From assembly GCF_003711515.1 (NCBI RefSeq), contig NW_021167092.1, positions 673,073-737,072 of the forward strand: a stretch of DNA of 64,000 nucleotides, given 5' to 3'. Origin of the DNA: Sodiomyces alkalinus F11. Its lineage: Eukaryota; Ascomycota; Sordariomycetes; Glomerellales; Plectosphaerellaceae. The position numbers and the translations under genes are program-made. This document shows, piece by piece, positions 10,891 through 23,309 of this stretch. The notes beneath the pieces were generated by a model, which searched no databases, was not told the DNA's origin, and saw nothing but the letters and a program-made list of their open reading frames with translations. The first letter of the stretch is position 1, and every line of letters begins with the position of its first letter.

Positions 10891-13800
10891 TTTTCTCTAG
10901 GATTTCGAATAGTCCTAGTTTTTTAAAATCTAATTTATCGCTTAGTCGTTATATTTTGATATTTTTGCGAATAAGGTAAACGCGGTCCCCCCTTAAAAGG
11001 GTTAGTCCCTTAATCCTTAATTAATTCGCGTACTTACTTATTCGTGTTCTGACTATCTCTAGGTCGGTTCGTAGTTCTTCGTGTAGTTTTTTATACTTTT
11101 AACTATTTTTATTACTTTTAGCGTATCTAGTCCTTCTAAAGGTTTCCTAAAGGCTATCGGATTATATCCGTAGTTTGCTTCGAACGGTGTTTTCTTTATT
11201 AACTCGTTTAACAAGCTATTATATACGAATTATACAAGTCGTAAGTACTATACCTAATTATCTTACTTATATCCTATATAGTATTATAGGTATTATTCTA
11301 GAATTTAGTTTATAATTTCGGTTTATCCGTCGGTTATAGGGTAAAATACTATTAAGTACTTATATTTCGCCCTTAGCTAGCTTATAACTGCTTTCTAGAA
11401 GTTATTAGTAAATAATTTATCTATATCTATAATAATCTTATATAGTATACTATAATCCCGGATTAGGCGGTCGAGGAAGATACTAGCTAGTTTCTCTACT
11501 ATAGTGTTTTTAATATATAGAATATAAAGAGTATACTTTGTGAATCGGTCGATAATTACGAATACGCTATTATAGGCGATTCTTATTACTAGATCTTTAG
11601 ATATCGGAAATCCTATCACGAAGTCTATCGTAATCGACTCCTAAGGTCTATTTACTATTAGTAGTGGCTTTAGTAGTCCGTAAGGTTTATATCGGCTACT
11701 CTTTACTTTCTAGTAAATATCGTAGTTACGAACGAAGTCCCTAACTCGTTCTTGAGTTCCTATATAGCTATATTATTATCGTAATCGGCGGTAGGTCTTA
11801 TAAACTCCTTAATATCTATATATTAGTAAGGCGTATACTTCTCTAAATATAGCGTCGGTTATCCGATTAATACCATTTATTTCTCTGTTTTTAAGGGTAA
11901 GAGCTTCTCCTTCCTATTAGAGTATAGCTTATAGTTTAGGTGATTTATTAGGTGTTCCTAGTCGGCTAAGTGTGTTTACGCGACTATTTTCGCTTTCTTG
12001 TACATATTAAATATAGAAGTTAAATCTCGGATAGGAATTCTGTCTATCGGATCTATCATTTATTAAGAACCTTAGTAGTAGTGAATTACGTAAGGTTCTT
12101 ATAATCCGTGTAGACCTATACCGGGTATTTTATTTCTAATAGATACGGTCTTTATTCTTTAAAGGCTTTGATAATAGCTATTAGCTTATTATTGTGAATC
12201 TAATAGTTAAGTTCTAGTCTACTGAGCTTTTTGGATATAAAGGCTATAGGATATAGTCTTCCTTCTACGTCGCGTTACCCGAGTTATACTCTTAGAGCCT
12301 AGTCGGATACGTTTATCTCGAGTTCGTATTCTTTATCGGGGTTTAGTATTACTAAGATAGATTTGCTAGTAACCCTTCCTTTAAGGGCTTAGAATACTTC
12401 TTCTATTCTTTTATTCTATTCGAAGTTAAGCCCTTTTTTAGTTACTTTAGTTAAGGGGATAGGAATCTTACTATAGTCCTTAATAAACCGTTAATAGTAG
12501 TTAACGAGTCCGAGGAAAGACTAAATATCGCGAATATTCTACGGCTATAGCTACTTAGAGATATATTAAATTCTCGCCTTATCTATACAGATTTTATGAG
12601 GTCGTATCGTATACCCTAAAAAGTTAACTTCCTACGTATAGAATTATCCTTTTTCTGGTTTAACTAGTGGGTCGGCGTTTTATAGGAGTTATAGGATTAT
12701 ATAAACGTATTATCGGTATTCTTCGAGTATTTTAAAGAAGATAAGGATATCGTCTAGGTATACTATGACGAAGTGGTTTAGATACTTCCTTAGGATATCG
12801 TTAATAAGCGTTTAGAATGATACCGGCGTATTTATTAATCTACAGGGTATAATAAGGTACTCGAAATATCCTTATTTTATTCGGAATACTATTTTTTACT
12901 CTTCTCCTTCCTTAATCCTAATTAAGTTATAGGCTCCTTTTAAGTTAAGTGCTATAAACTATTATACTCTAACTAACTAGTTTTATATCTCTAAGATAAA
13001 AGGTAGTGGGTAGCGGTTCGTAATAGTTATATCGTTAAGTTATTAATAGTCGATATATAGTCGTAGTTTACTGTTTTTCTTTAGTATAAATAGGATAGGG
13101 TATCCTGCTAATAACTATAATACTCTAATATAGCCTTTTACTAGTATTTCTTTAAGATATTCTTCTATAGTATCTGATTCTTTTTAATTTAGTCTATAGA
13201 TTAGAAAGAATTTCGGGTATATACCTTCCTTAAGGGGTATCTCGTGATCGTAGTATTAATATTTCGGTAATCTAGTCTCTAGACTTTCGGTAAATAGCTT
13301 TCTGTATTTACGGTATTCTGGTAATACCTTAGCGAGTCTATCGTGATCGCCTTCTACGAGTCCTCTCTCTACTTAGATAATCTAATAAATTCCTTTTATA
13401 ATATTTATTACGTATCGGTTATTATGCTATTACTGCTATCTTAAAGTCCTTTATACTTCCTTCGCCTTAATCTCTGGTTTTTAGCGGTTATCTAAGTCTC
13501 CCTAAGGCTTTTTCGTCGGTAAGTCTTCCTACTATTTTTAACGGATATCGGGATCGGGTAAGGTTTCCTTTATAGTCTTCTGCTTACTCTTTAATCTCCA
13601 CTAGAGCTAGCTAAGCTTCTAGTCTATATCGGGATTCCACTTATTAAACTATAGCATACTAAGGATAACGTCCTTATAGCCTATATCGTATATATCGAAC
13701 TTTATTATTTTAGTCTTATTCTGAATTTTAACCTAAAGGTATATAGTCTCCTAGCTAATAATAACTTCTTCTTAGGACTAGTCCTTTCCCGTATACGGAG

Positions 13801-14650
13801 TAATTTTATACTTATCTTCTAGGTGTTTTCTAACCTAGGGTATAAAGAACTTTCTTACGGCTACTAGTAAGATAAAGTTTCCTACTACGCCTATATCTAA
13901 TAATACGTGTATCTTATATTTATCGAGTCGTATGCTAATATAGTAATACCCTATACTATTACGTATTATAGAGTATATCTATTAAGTGCCTCTCGCGTGC
14001 TCCTTATAATAGTATACTCTTAGTTTTTTACCCGTTTCGCTCGGTATTTAAGTGATATTTCTTTATCTAAGAACCTATTCTGGATTAAGAGCTATTCTAT
14101 TTATCGTAGACGCTTATTACGGGCCTAGAAGCGTAACTCCTAAGCTTCTTAGTCTCGCTCTAGTTATCGGATTTTTCCGGTAACGTGTATTATATAGCTA
14201 TTAGTTTTATATCCGCTTAACCGATACTCGTAATAGTCGTTTTTAGGTGGTTAGAGGCGAATCTTCTATCCTTTATCCCTGGTTTCCGTTATAATTTAGT
14301 CGCTATATTATCTCTTTAAATAGACTCTATCTTCTAGGGTCCTTTCTTCGTTCCGAGGCTAAATATTATTAGCTTATTTACGTTCCATATATATAGGGTA
14401 TATATCTTTGATATAATTAGCCTAAAGGATTAGGCTATAGCCTAGATAGTTAGCGTGTATTATCTATCCTTTCTTATACGTTTAGTACTCGGGTAGTTAA
14501 TTATCCTGTTCTTATAGGCTTATTACTAGGCTAGTAAAAGTATCTCGGTCTTCCTAAGTATAGTAAGGTCGCTAATATATAGTTTATTATTATTCTTCGC
14601 TAATATTCGTGGGTGCTTTACGGTAAGCGTTATTAAAGCTAAGTTTAGTA
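10890..14650 (-). pseudogene. Element B pol (protease-RT-RNase H-integrase), RIP-degraded
   Basis: On the minus strand the order is protease (about 13,840-13,960), RT (about 12,500-13,260), RNase H (about 11,950-12,400), integrase (about 11,000-11,900). RT keeps YLDD at 12749-12760 (HFVIVYLDDILIF context), preceded by a GYFEYLIIPCRL segment equivalent to the FEYLVMPFGL motif of Gypsy RTs. The integrase core shows VFVIIDRFTKY around 11,530-11,560 and further toward its C-terminus a D..LFTNNF block. The PR-RT-RH-IN order places B in Ty3/Gypsy. Numerous in-frame stops make it inactive. Confidence 0.85.
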
Positions 14651-14879
14651 AAACGGACTTAGTGGGTTTACCTAAGGGGTTCCTCTATAAGCTAATCGAG
14701 TATTCGTAGCTAAATAGCTTCCTCCTCGATTAGGTTAGCTATTTCTATAAGTTAATACTAGAAGTTCGTGTTACTATCCGGAACTCTATCGAACTCCGTT
14801 TCCTAATCTTATTCCTTAAGTTCAGCGATTTCCTCCTATACGTAATATATATAATTTTCTTTCTTAAGCTATTATTTGT

Positions 14880-16340
14880 CTTCGGGAGTGAGTCCTACTT
14901 CCTAGAGGGCGCTAAAGCCTCCACTGCTAGTATTTATATAGACTTCCTATTTCCTCTGGATCTCTAAGATCTATTTCTGTCTTCTAGCTTCTTCTTTCGC
15001 CTATCCGTGTTCTTAAAGGATTTCTGCGGTGGTTTATAAAGCTAGTCTATTATTATCCTAGTCGGGGATTTTAAGGTTATAGTCGTTATCGTACTCGTTA
15101 CTAGATATTATAGCGAGTATTTTCTAGGGTCTTTTAGGGTAGTATCTAGCTCCGTCCTTCTCTAATTAGTATACTAGATAATAGTTATCGTAGCAGGTTA
15201 TCTAATAAAGGTTAGCGTGTGGTGCTTTATCCCTATAAATTTCTAGGTACCCGATAGCGTTAATTTCCTTCTAGGGCTTCTCTTTTCCGATTATATTAGC
15301 CTATTATTACGATCGTTCTCTCTTAGGCTATTCGTAATTACGCGCGAAGTGGCCTATTTTATCGTAATTATAGTATTTAACTTTACTTATATCTTTCCTG
15401 CCCTGCTTATTATTCTGTTAGTTAATATTATCGATCTTTATAGGACTATTATAGTATCTATACAAGGTGCTCCTGAATTAGCGTGGGTATAGCTACTTCC
15501 TACTAGTATTAGCTTAGTTCCTCCTATAGTAAGTAGTATATATCGTAGTATTCGAGTTCTAGCGTTTCTTTATTTATCGTTTAAATTATCGGTTATCGAT
15601 CCGAATAGCTATAGCTATAAATATACTAAAATCTTCCGGGCAGTTAAGTTTATATAGCCTATCCTTAACTTCGTCTTTAAGTCTATAATAGTATTAGTCT
15701 ATAAGGGGTTTATTATTATAGTCGAGCTTTAAGGCGATCTATTAGAACTTAGCAGTATAGTCGGCTACCGACTTAGTCTATCGAAGCTTTTTAAGTTATT
15801 AGGCAGCGACCCTCTTCTTGTTAGGTTATCTAAAGATACCGCCGAGTCGCTAAGCGAAGACCTTAAAGTCGCCGAAGATAGCCGTAGTATCGTCCTCCCT
15901 CTTAGTAGAATCGTTAAGGTGCTCTAAATAATCCCTGTGGATAGGCTTAAACCACCTATAGGCCTCTCCTGTAAGGAGTGCTATAGCGTAGAGAACTTTC
16001 GCCTCCTCCGTGTTAAGAGTATCCCTATAGAATAAGAAATACCCCCGGAGATAGGTTAGGAAGCCTTATAGCTATCCTTAAGTCCTATTATACTTAGGTG
16101 GCTTTAGGTATTTATACCTTAGGTTACTAGGACGTAGTGCCTTAATCTAAGCTCGGAGTTACTAGTTCTTTTAGTAGAGGTATATAATTTAATTACGTAT
16201 AGCTTATATTAGGTCGGCGGCCGCGGTAGCTGTTATTCTAGCGTTATTAGCAGCGTTACCCGTAGTATTAGCGTTATTCGATATATTACCTTTTATCGAG
16301 AGAGTACTGCTTATTAGGTGTTAAGGTCTACTTACCGAAT
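14880..16340 (-). pseudogene. Element B gag with CCHC zinc knuckle
   Basis: Minus-strand coding region between the 5' LTR (16355-16871) and pol. The knuckle at 15333-15375 reads YYNYDKIGHFARNY, matching C-x2-C-x4-H-x4-C with the three Cys changed to Tyr and the His kept. Upstream lies a typical 300-400 residue Gag body with several RIP stops. The N-terminus near 16,320 is rich in Ala/Asn codons. Predicted role: capsid and RNA binding. Confidence 0.7.
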
Positions 16341-16354
16341 ATAATCGATGAAAA

Positions 16355-16871
16355 TATTATAACGGCTTCCGGTCCTTTATAGTATAGCGGACGATAAGGG
16401 ACTAGCGTTAAGGTTTTAGTTTAAAATAAGAAGAGGATATTAACTAAAGACTAGTAATTATCATTCGTAGTAGTCTAGTCGTAGTTATATCGTAAAGACT
16501 AGGCGTTTTCTGTATAAGGTAGGTTTAAGCGTAGAATAGTAGTCTAGGTGAAGACTTAGATTAATCGATACCTTATTCTCTAGTAGAAGTAAGGCCTAGA
16601 ATACTCTAATATATATATAGTATAGTTTATTAAGCCTTGGGTGAATAGAGTTATGTTATTCACTGGTGCCCTGGTGAACGTCCTAACCTGTTCACCGTTC
16701 CTCCCGTGAACACTTCACGACCCCCTACGTACCAGTGTATCCGTCTTGGCGTAGTCACGTGTCAAAACACGTGATCCCTCTTCCCTGAATCATCTTCTGG
16801 TTACGTCCTGGTACGTTACATACCAGTGCATCCTTCGTGCTATTGTATGTTTAGGCCCGTTGGCCGTAATA
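16355..16871 (-). repeat. Right LTR (5' LTR) of nested Gypsy element B
   Basis: 517 bp, starting TATTAT (RIPped TG) and ending AATA. The target duplication AGTAG follows at 16872-16876. Past about 16,640 this copy keeps many CA and TG dinucleotides that are TA in the partner LTR, so the outer end next to the old integration site has been mutated less. As the 5' LTR of a minus-strand element it would hold the promoter of B. Confidence 0.92.
16641..16826 (-). promoter_or_regulatory. Cluster of inverted repeats in the B LTR
   Basis: Five perfect or near-perfect inverted repeats occur within 186 bp: GTGAATA/TATTCAC (16641-16663), GGTGAAC/GTTCACC (16673-16696), GTGAA/TTCAC (16706-16718), TCACGTGT/ACACGTGA (16755-16774, containing two CACGTG boxes) and CTGGTA/TACCAG (16808-16826). 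CACGTG is the core site of bHLH factors. The equivalent CACGTG pair is kept in the other LTR at 9707-9726. These may be promoter elements; binding is inferred only. Confidence 0.45.
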
Positions 16872-16876
16872 AGTAG

Positions 16877-19680
16877 GCGAACGGGATCCCTATCCCTAAA
16901 GCTCTAGAGTCTATAGTCGTGTAGATAATAAAGGACCGCCTTAAGAAAGGTATAATCGAGGAGAGCTATATAGCCTACCGTAACCCCTAGTTCCTAGTTA
17001 AGAAGAAGGACGGTAATATACGGCTTATTAACTCGGCTACTAAGATTAATGTAATAACCCTTTAAGATACTTTTATACCGCCTAGGGCCGATAAGTTCTC
17101 TAAGGATTTCGTTATATATAAGCTTATATCCCTCTTAGACCTTTTCTCCAGCTACGATTAGGTTACCCTTAACGAAGAATCTCGAGATCTAACCACCTTT
17201 ACGACTATTATTAGACTCTTTAGGATATATACCCTTTCTTAAAGGGCTATTAATTTAGTAGCCTAGTTTATATATACTATAACCCGTATCCTTTACGACC
17301 TTATTTCCTAGTACTATAGACCCTTTATTAACGATATTCTAGTAAAAGAACCGATAACCACCTATAAAAATACCCTAATTAGACCTAGAATTCGCCGTTT
17401 TATAGCTAAGTATATTGCTAATATCAATAAAGTGCTTCTTAACGTGGAGCTAGCTAAAGGTATTATCGTAGGTATTAAAAGCTAGTAGTATTAGAAAGTA
17501 GCTATTATCGTAGGCTACATCTACGGTACTAATAGTTATTCCCCTGAGTAGGCTAAAATTACAAAGGTCTAAGAGTAGGAAAGGTATAGTATAGTCTTTA
17601 ACGTCCGTTCGTTCCTCGGTCTTATTACCTTTTACCGAGTCTGGATTTATAAGTTCGCTATTATCGCTAGACCCCTAACCGACCTATTACGGAAGAATAC
17701 TACCTTTAAGTAGGAGGAGCCTTAATAATACGCTATAAACGCCCTTAAGAAGGCCTTTACTATTACCCCGGTCCTGATTACTATCTAGTACGACGAAGGC
17801 GTAGGAGTTATCTATATTATCGTCGACGCTAGTATAAATAGATAGGGTAGAATCTTTGGTTAGTACATTAAGGATAAAAGAGCTATAGCACGATATAAAA
17901 GTAGTCGCTAGTCTCCTATAAAAAGGGTCTATAATACTAGTAAGCTAGAATTAAGGGGAGTCCTAAAGGCCGTTTAACGCCTATATAACTGCCTTTATAG
18001 GGTTTACTTTATTCTTAAGACCGATATCTAAGCCCTCCTATCCTAGTTAAAAAGATCTACTACTAACCTCCTTAATACCCTAATTACCTAATAGCTCGCC
18101 TAGATCCGGGTTTTCGACTTCGACGTTAAGTATATTAAAGGATCGAAGAATACTATAGCTAATAGACTCTCTTAGATACTAAGAATACCCTTTAATTAGA
18201 TTAACGATAATACCGAAGGAGACATAAAAGAGTTCGTAGATAATAGAATCTTCCTTACGGAAGCCGAGAAATAATTCGATAACCCTGCCTTAGCTAATAA
18301 TATCCTCGATAAGGACTATACCTGGAGTTAGTTTTCCCGATAAATAGCTACCTTTTTAATAACCTTTTAGGTGCCTAGAGGAATAGATCCTAAGGAAGCC
18401 CGTAGAGTTAAAGATAGGGCTACCCGTGTATTCCTTAAGGATAGACTATTATAGACCCGAGTAACTAAGGCCGATTCGACCTCTAAACGCTAGATTAATA
18501 ATAAAGACACCTAGGTTAACCTAATTAGGAGAGCCCACGACGAATCCGGATACCGAGGAAGGCAGGGCATTTACTACCGCCTCGCCGCTAATTACTTCTA
18601 GGATAGTATCTTTAAAAGCGTTTAGAGGTTTAGTAAGTCCTATTCCGAATACTAGGCCCTTTATAGCCGTTCCTAGGAGGATCCTTTAATCATAATAAGC
18701 CTACCCGAAACCGCCCTCCCTTTTACCTAGGTTAGCCTAAATATTGAATATCTCCAAGGGTAGTATCTTATAAAGGCCCGCTATATATTTATAGGTTAGG
18801 TTAAGGCTTAACTATTAAAGAAGAATACGTTTAAGGCTATTACCTTATTTCTATAGGAAGATATAATCTATAGGTATAGGCTTTATATAATCCTCCTTAT
18901 AGATAGAGGTCCCGAGAATAAGGGTTATATAATCGAGTTAAACTAACGCTATAGGACTACTCGAAAGCTTACCTTAGCCTATTACCCCCACGCTGATAGC
19001 CTTAATAAGGTTAGGTATAAGGCTATTACCTATACTCTATCTATCTAGTCGAAGCTTTACCCTAAAGCCCTTTACGAGATCCTACCGATAGTCCTTTTCG
19101 CTAACCGTATAACAGTAAGAGCTTTTACTAGCCATACCCCTTTCTTCCTTCTACACGGCTATAAGGCTATTACGCCGATTAAGATAACGTACCTAACCTA
19201 AAGAGTACTAGACTAGGGCCGCGTTAAAACCTCTAAGGATAAGATAATACTTCGGTTAAGGGCTTTTACCTAGCTTAATACCGATTAACGTGCTACTATT
19301 ACTATAATTACTAAATAATAAGGGTAATAGATAGCCTATATTAATGCTAGCCGTGCCCGGGTACTCCGTAAGTAAAAGCTATAAGTTAAGGATCTTATAC
19401 TAGTTTATAATACTAAGAAAGCTATCGATATAAGCCGTAAGGCTAAGCTCGATTACCGATAGAATAGTCTATATCGTATCCGGAAGGCTAATCACGATAA
19501 GAAATCCTTTATCCTTAAGACTCTTACTACGGAAGAACTAAAAGGGATTACTTTTACCGCTAACCGTCTAAAGAAGCTTATCTAAAACGATAATAGGTAT
19601 TAAGAGGCTAAGGACTAGACTATACTTAAATAAGACTATATCGAGGAGCGTAAGATTATATACCCTACTCGAGGAGCGCT
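16877..19680 (+). pseudogene. Element A pol, C-terminal part: RT, RNase H, integrase
   Basis: Continuation of the frame cut at 9306. RT shows FLVKKKDGNIRLIN at about 16,990-17,030 and LLDLFSSYD*VTL near 17,140. The catalytic F-[IV]-D-D motif is FIND at 17324-17335, with the first Asp changed to Asn. RNase H (about 17,690-18,130) includes TSKLELRGVLKAV and a KYIKGSKNTIANRLS block. The integrase core (about 18,760-19,030) has LLIDRGPENKG and AYYPHADSLNKVRYK. The C-terminal GPY/F-like region runs to about 19,580 (SPYRIRK, FTANRLKKL). The order is Ty3/Gypsy. Inactive because of stops and the catalytic change. Confidence 0.8.
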
Positions 19681-19689
19681 TATTACCGA

Positions 19690-21110
19690 AGAAGTTATTA
19701 AAGCACCCCTTTTACCTAGTAAGGATCCTAAGGAAGGTACTAGGGCCGAGGATAATATTAGTTCCCCTAATTATACTATTAACGGTCTTTTACGCCGCTC
19801 CGAGAGACTAAGAGAGTTATTAGGGGACTATTATAAAAAGCTATAAGAAGAGTTAAAAAAGGTAAGGGAGTCTAGTACCGTTAAGGTATAGATTCTACAG
19901 TGCCTAGATTCTAACCCGAGTAAGTATAAGGCTTATACTAGCGAGCTATATTTTATTCCTTATTATTATTTTCCCTAATTTCCTTTATTTTTAAAGCCTA
20001 TACTCGTTAGAAGGCTAGCGTATAGTCTTAGGGCCGAGGGTAAATAGAGCTAAGTCTTTTATCCACCTAGAGTCGTGATATACGTTAGTATAAAGGGCGT
20101 AAACCTATAAATAAATCTTCCTAACTGTTACCCTAGTCCGCTTTGTTTTTAAACTTTGGCCTTTATTACTCTGATTAGAAATACTATAAACCTATCTAGA
20201 CTTCTTTTCCCGACTAGAAGACTTTTCCCCATACTTATTATTTATTATATTTATAAGTAAGCCTAACTGCGTGGATATTATAGAGATATACCACTATATA
20301 TACTCTTTTCCGTAATAAGCATAGGTTTCTTTTCTTATAATTTCGAATTCTTTACTTCTATTCCCCTAATCACCGTATATTTTATCGGACCTAAGCTAAA
20401 TTATACCTGGTTTAATATAAGCTGCCTATTCTGCGGAAGGGAGTTATAATCGGGAATAACTAGTATAGGGACGATTACTAAGGGTATAATATAATTAAGA
20501 GAAATACCGTTAAAGGCTAGAAGCCGTAAACCGTAAATCCCTCCTTTACTAACCCTAGTACTAGTAACTGATTAAGTTATTACGTTAATCTTAAAGGCCC
20601 GATTTTAGAAGTATAAGAGCCCTCTCCTTCCTACTACTTAAAGCCCCTTTTCCTAATCCCTATTACTAATCGCTCTCCCTATGACTAATATTATACCCCT
20701 ATTCCCTTAACTATACCTATATATACTACCCTTAAACCTACTATACGTAAGTTCGTCGTCCGGAAAGAAACGACTAACACTATACCTATTACTAGAAGAG
20801 TAAGTTTAAGAGACTAAGTTAACGGCGTTAAGAGCCCCCGCTAGGAAAACCCCTGAAAAAGAAAAACGTAATATCACGACTATAACGGCGATAATAATAA
20901 TAAAAACCGGAAAATCCGGGGATTCCCTAGTTTCGTTAGCCTAATTAAACGACTACTAGCCGCTACCTATAAATCTTTTTCTTCTTATAAGGGCTTTGTT
21001 AGGCCTATAGAGTCTACTCGTAGAGAGTAGAAAACGGATTATTATAAAGAAAAGAAAAAGAGAAGAAGATAAGCTACGAAGAAGACCTCCTTTTATACCT
21101 ATTTGCCCCT
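19690..21110. other. Element A post-pol region without a clear gene
   Basis: Follows the integrase C-terminus of A. RIP signature throughout. Some plus-strand runs at 20,590-20,880 look weakly coding (Pro/Thr-rich) but no frame could be followed. No LTR, polypurine tract or hairpin marks an element end here, which is why A is taken to continue to 32,716-33,044. Confidence 0.35.
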
Positions 21111-21119
21111 TAATCCTAC

Positions 21120-22510
21120 TACCCTACCCTACTTTTCTATATAATAGCTCTTTTTTCCCCTAGCTACGCGGGCGACTTAGGCTTAGAAGTTTATTTCGTT
21201 ATACTTCACTACCTACTAGCTAATCTAGCCCCGACTACTTTATTTAGCTATAGCTACGCCTTTATTCCCCCAATCACCGTAAAAGATACCTATCCCCCCT
21301 TTCTTTTACTCCTAAACCGGTGCTTCCTTATAGTCTTTATATTAAGGCACGTATACCTTAAGCTCCTTACGCTAGATATAAGCCCCTACAGGAAGAGAGA
21401 TCCGATAATACTTAATAGTATCTCCCTTCTAATACTAAGCTCTATCCTTAACCCTTTAGTTTTGGCTACCTAGTTTAATCTAATACCGATATATTAAAGC
21501 CAGAACTATAGCCGGAATACTATCTTAAGCTAGGAGATCTTAACCTCCCGAAGTATCGCGTTACTAGTAAGCCACCTATTAATAAATAGCCTTTATATTG
21601 ATAATATAAACGCTATGCCGAGGGGACTATAAAGGTCGGTGGCTATGGTTATAAATCGACTAAGGTAGTACTATACTCTGCTTAGGGGAAGGATTAGGGT
21701 AGCTAATACTAAGATACTTATCGTTTAGCTAAGAGACCTCTTAATTACCCTATTAAAACTGTTTTTAAAGGGTATCGTCACGATACGTATAGGCGGACTC
21801 GTGAAATGAGCAGTTAGTATAGTCCGGGAACTCCTTACTCCCCTGAATCGACACGTACTCGAAAAAGGGGTATAGAATCTTATTATTAACCCGATTAGTT
21901 ATAGCTATCTAATATTCCTCGTAGTACTAGTAAGGGACCTTATTAACGGTGCCGTATACCTAGATTAAAAGTGCCCTGGTAGTATAAGGCCGCGAGACGA
22001 TCTTTATAAGATACTCCCTCTAAGGGCTAGCTATATTCTTCGCTATAAAGACCCGATAACGGAAGAGAGGCGAGCCGTTACTAGCCTTTATCCTTATAAA
22101 TAGACTAACCTCGTCGTTCTTAAGATTAAGAAGAGTATCCTAGGCCCGTCTAGCGACTACGGCCTCACTTTCTCCGGGGATTAGTAATTATAGGAAGTCT
22201 AGCTTAATGTATAATAAGCCACCCTTACGGCCTACCTTATACTAGCCGAGGTAGGAGTTTACCTATAGATTATTAGCCTCTTTATAACCTAATTAGGGTA
22301 ACCTATATATAGAATTAATAAAAACCTACCACTATATCTATTAGGGTTATCCTAAAGGAGTATTCCTTACGAGCTTTAAGGGATAAACGAGTTATAGGCT
22401 AGAACTAAGGAGTCGGCTTAATAGACTACTAACGGCCCACTACCTTCTTACTTTTATAAGACTCAGTCTTATTAAGTATACTAATTAGCCGTTTAGTCGC
22501 TAATATTATT
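21120..22510 (-). pseudogene. Element A antisense accessory ORF, unrecognised
   Basis: A minus-strand frame reads through RIP-type stops. The strongest part is about 21,770-22,300, with segments such as SYLGQYKVGRKGG, SLFIRIKASNGSPLFRYRV, EYLIKIVSRPY and FFEYVSIQGSKEFPDY. Hydrophobic/charged spacing looks like a folded domain rather than noise, and the opposite strand has no comparable frame. It lies between the integrase of A and the Ulp1-like ORF and points the other way. Start and end are uncertain. I do not recognise the family and assign no function. Confidence 0.45.
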
Positions 22511-23300
22511 ATTATTGGTTATTATAAGTATAGGTGGTGGTTATATTTATATCTACCTCGATATTACGGTAGCAAAAAAAGAGGAAGAAGAGGAGGGATA
22601 CCGCTAAAAAGCTCGCCTTTTATACTTAAAGGATCGAGCGATTAAGGGAGGTTACGAGCCTTATCGCTGCTATAAATGATAAAGACGACTATTTACTTAA
22701 AGTAGTTATAAAGGGGCCTTTGCCTGCTATAGCTTAAGGGAGGGGTGATTTACTATTTCCCCTTTTAGATCCCTTATTCCTAAGTCATGGCTATGTCTAT
22801 AACTGAATAACGCCGGAGCTATTTCGTCTATTCTTTTCGATTAATTAGAGCCCGGATTTTAACGTCTTTTTCTTAATCGGGAACTTTCCCGCCGGGTTAA
22901 AGAAATCACTATTATAGTGACTAAGGACGCCTCCTTTAACTGACCGAAAAAGACTCCTTTATAGGTATAGCTAAGTAACAACGCCTGCTATAAAGGAAGC
23001 CTTAAGGAGAAGACTATCACGGAAGAAGGCACTTCTAAGCTTATTAGAGGAGGATCAAGATCCCTCGACCTCGAGTTCTAAGGATCTCTTTTCCTCTCTC
23101 TTCTACTCCTTAGTTTTCGATTAGGCCTTCGCTCTCGGATATCACCCGTAACCACTAACCTTTATTTTATATATAACGACTTTTCCTTTTTCTTTTTAAC
23201 TTCCTTTAACGCCTTCAAACCTAATTAGGCTAACCTGCTATAATTTATACTTATATTAGGTCTTATTTCCCCTTAGTATCTCTTTTTTTTCCTTACTCCC
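22511..23300 (+). other. Possible upstream exon or leader of the Ulp1-like ORF
   Basis: Between the divergent accessory ORFs of A. A plus-strand frame at about 22,980-23,130 reads PAIKEALRRRLSRKKALL followed by an acidic SLLEEDQDP segment and looks coding. It is followed by a pyrimidine-rich T/C stretch (23,170-23,310) that could be intron or promoter sequence. A bidirectional promoter would be expected near 22,510-22,780; no TATA-type element stands out. Confidence 0.3.
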
Positions 23301-23309
23301 CCTTTTTCT

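Noticed and set aside
19690..21110. A hidden 3' LTR of element A after integrase
   Set aside because: No match to the 3940-4270 LTR was found in this stretch by eye, and no polypurine tract or target copy is visible.
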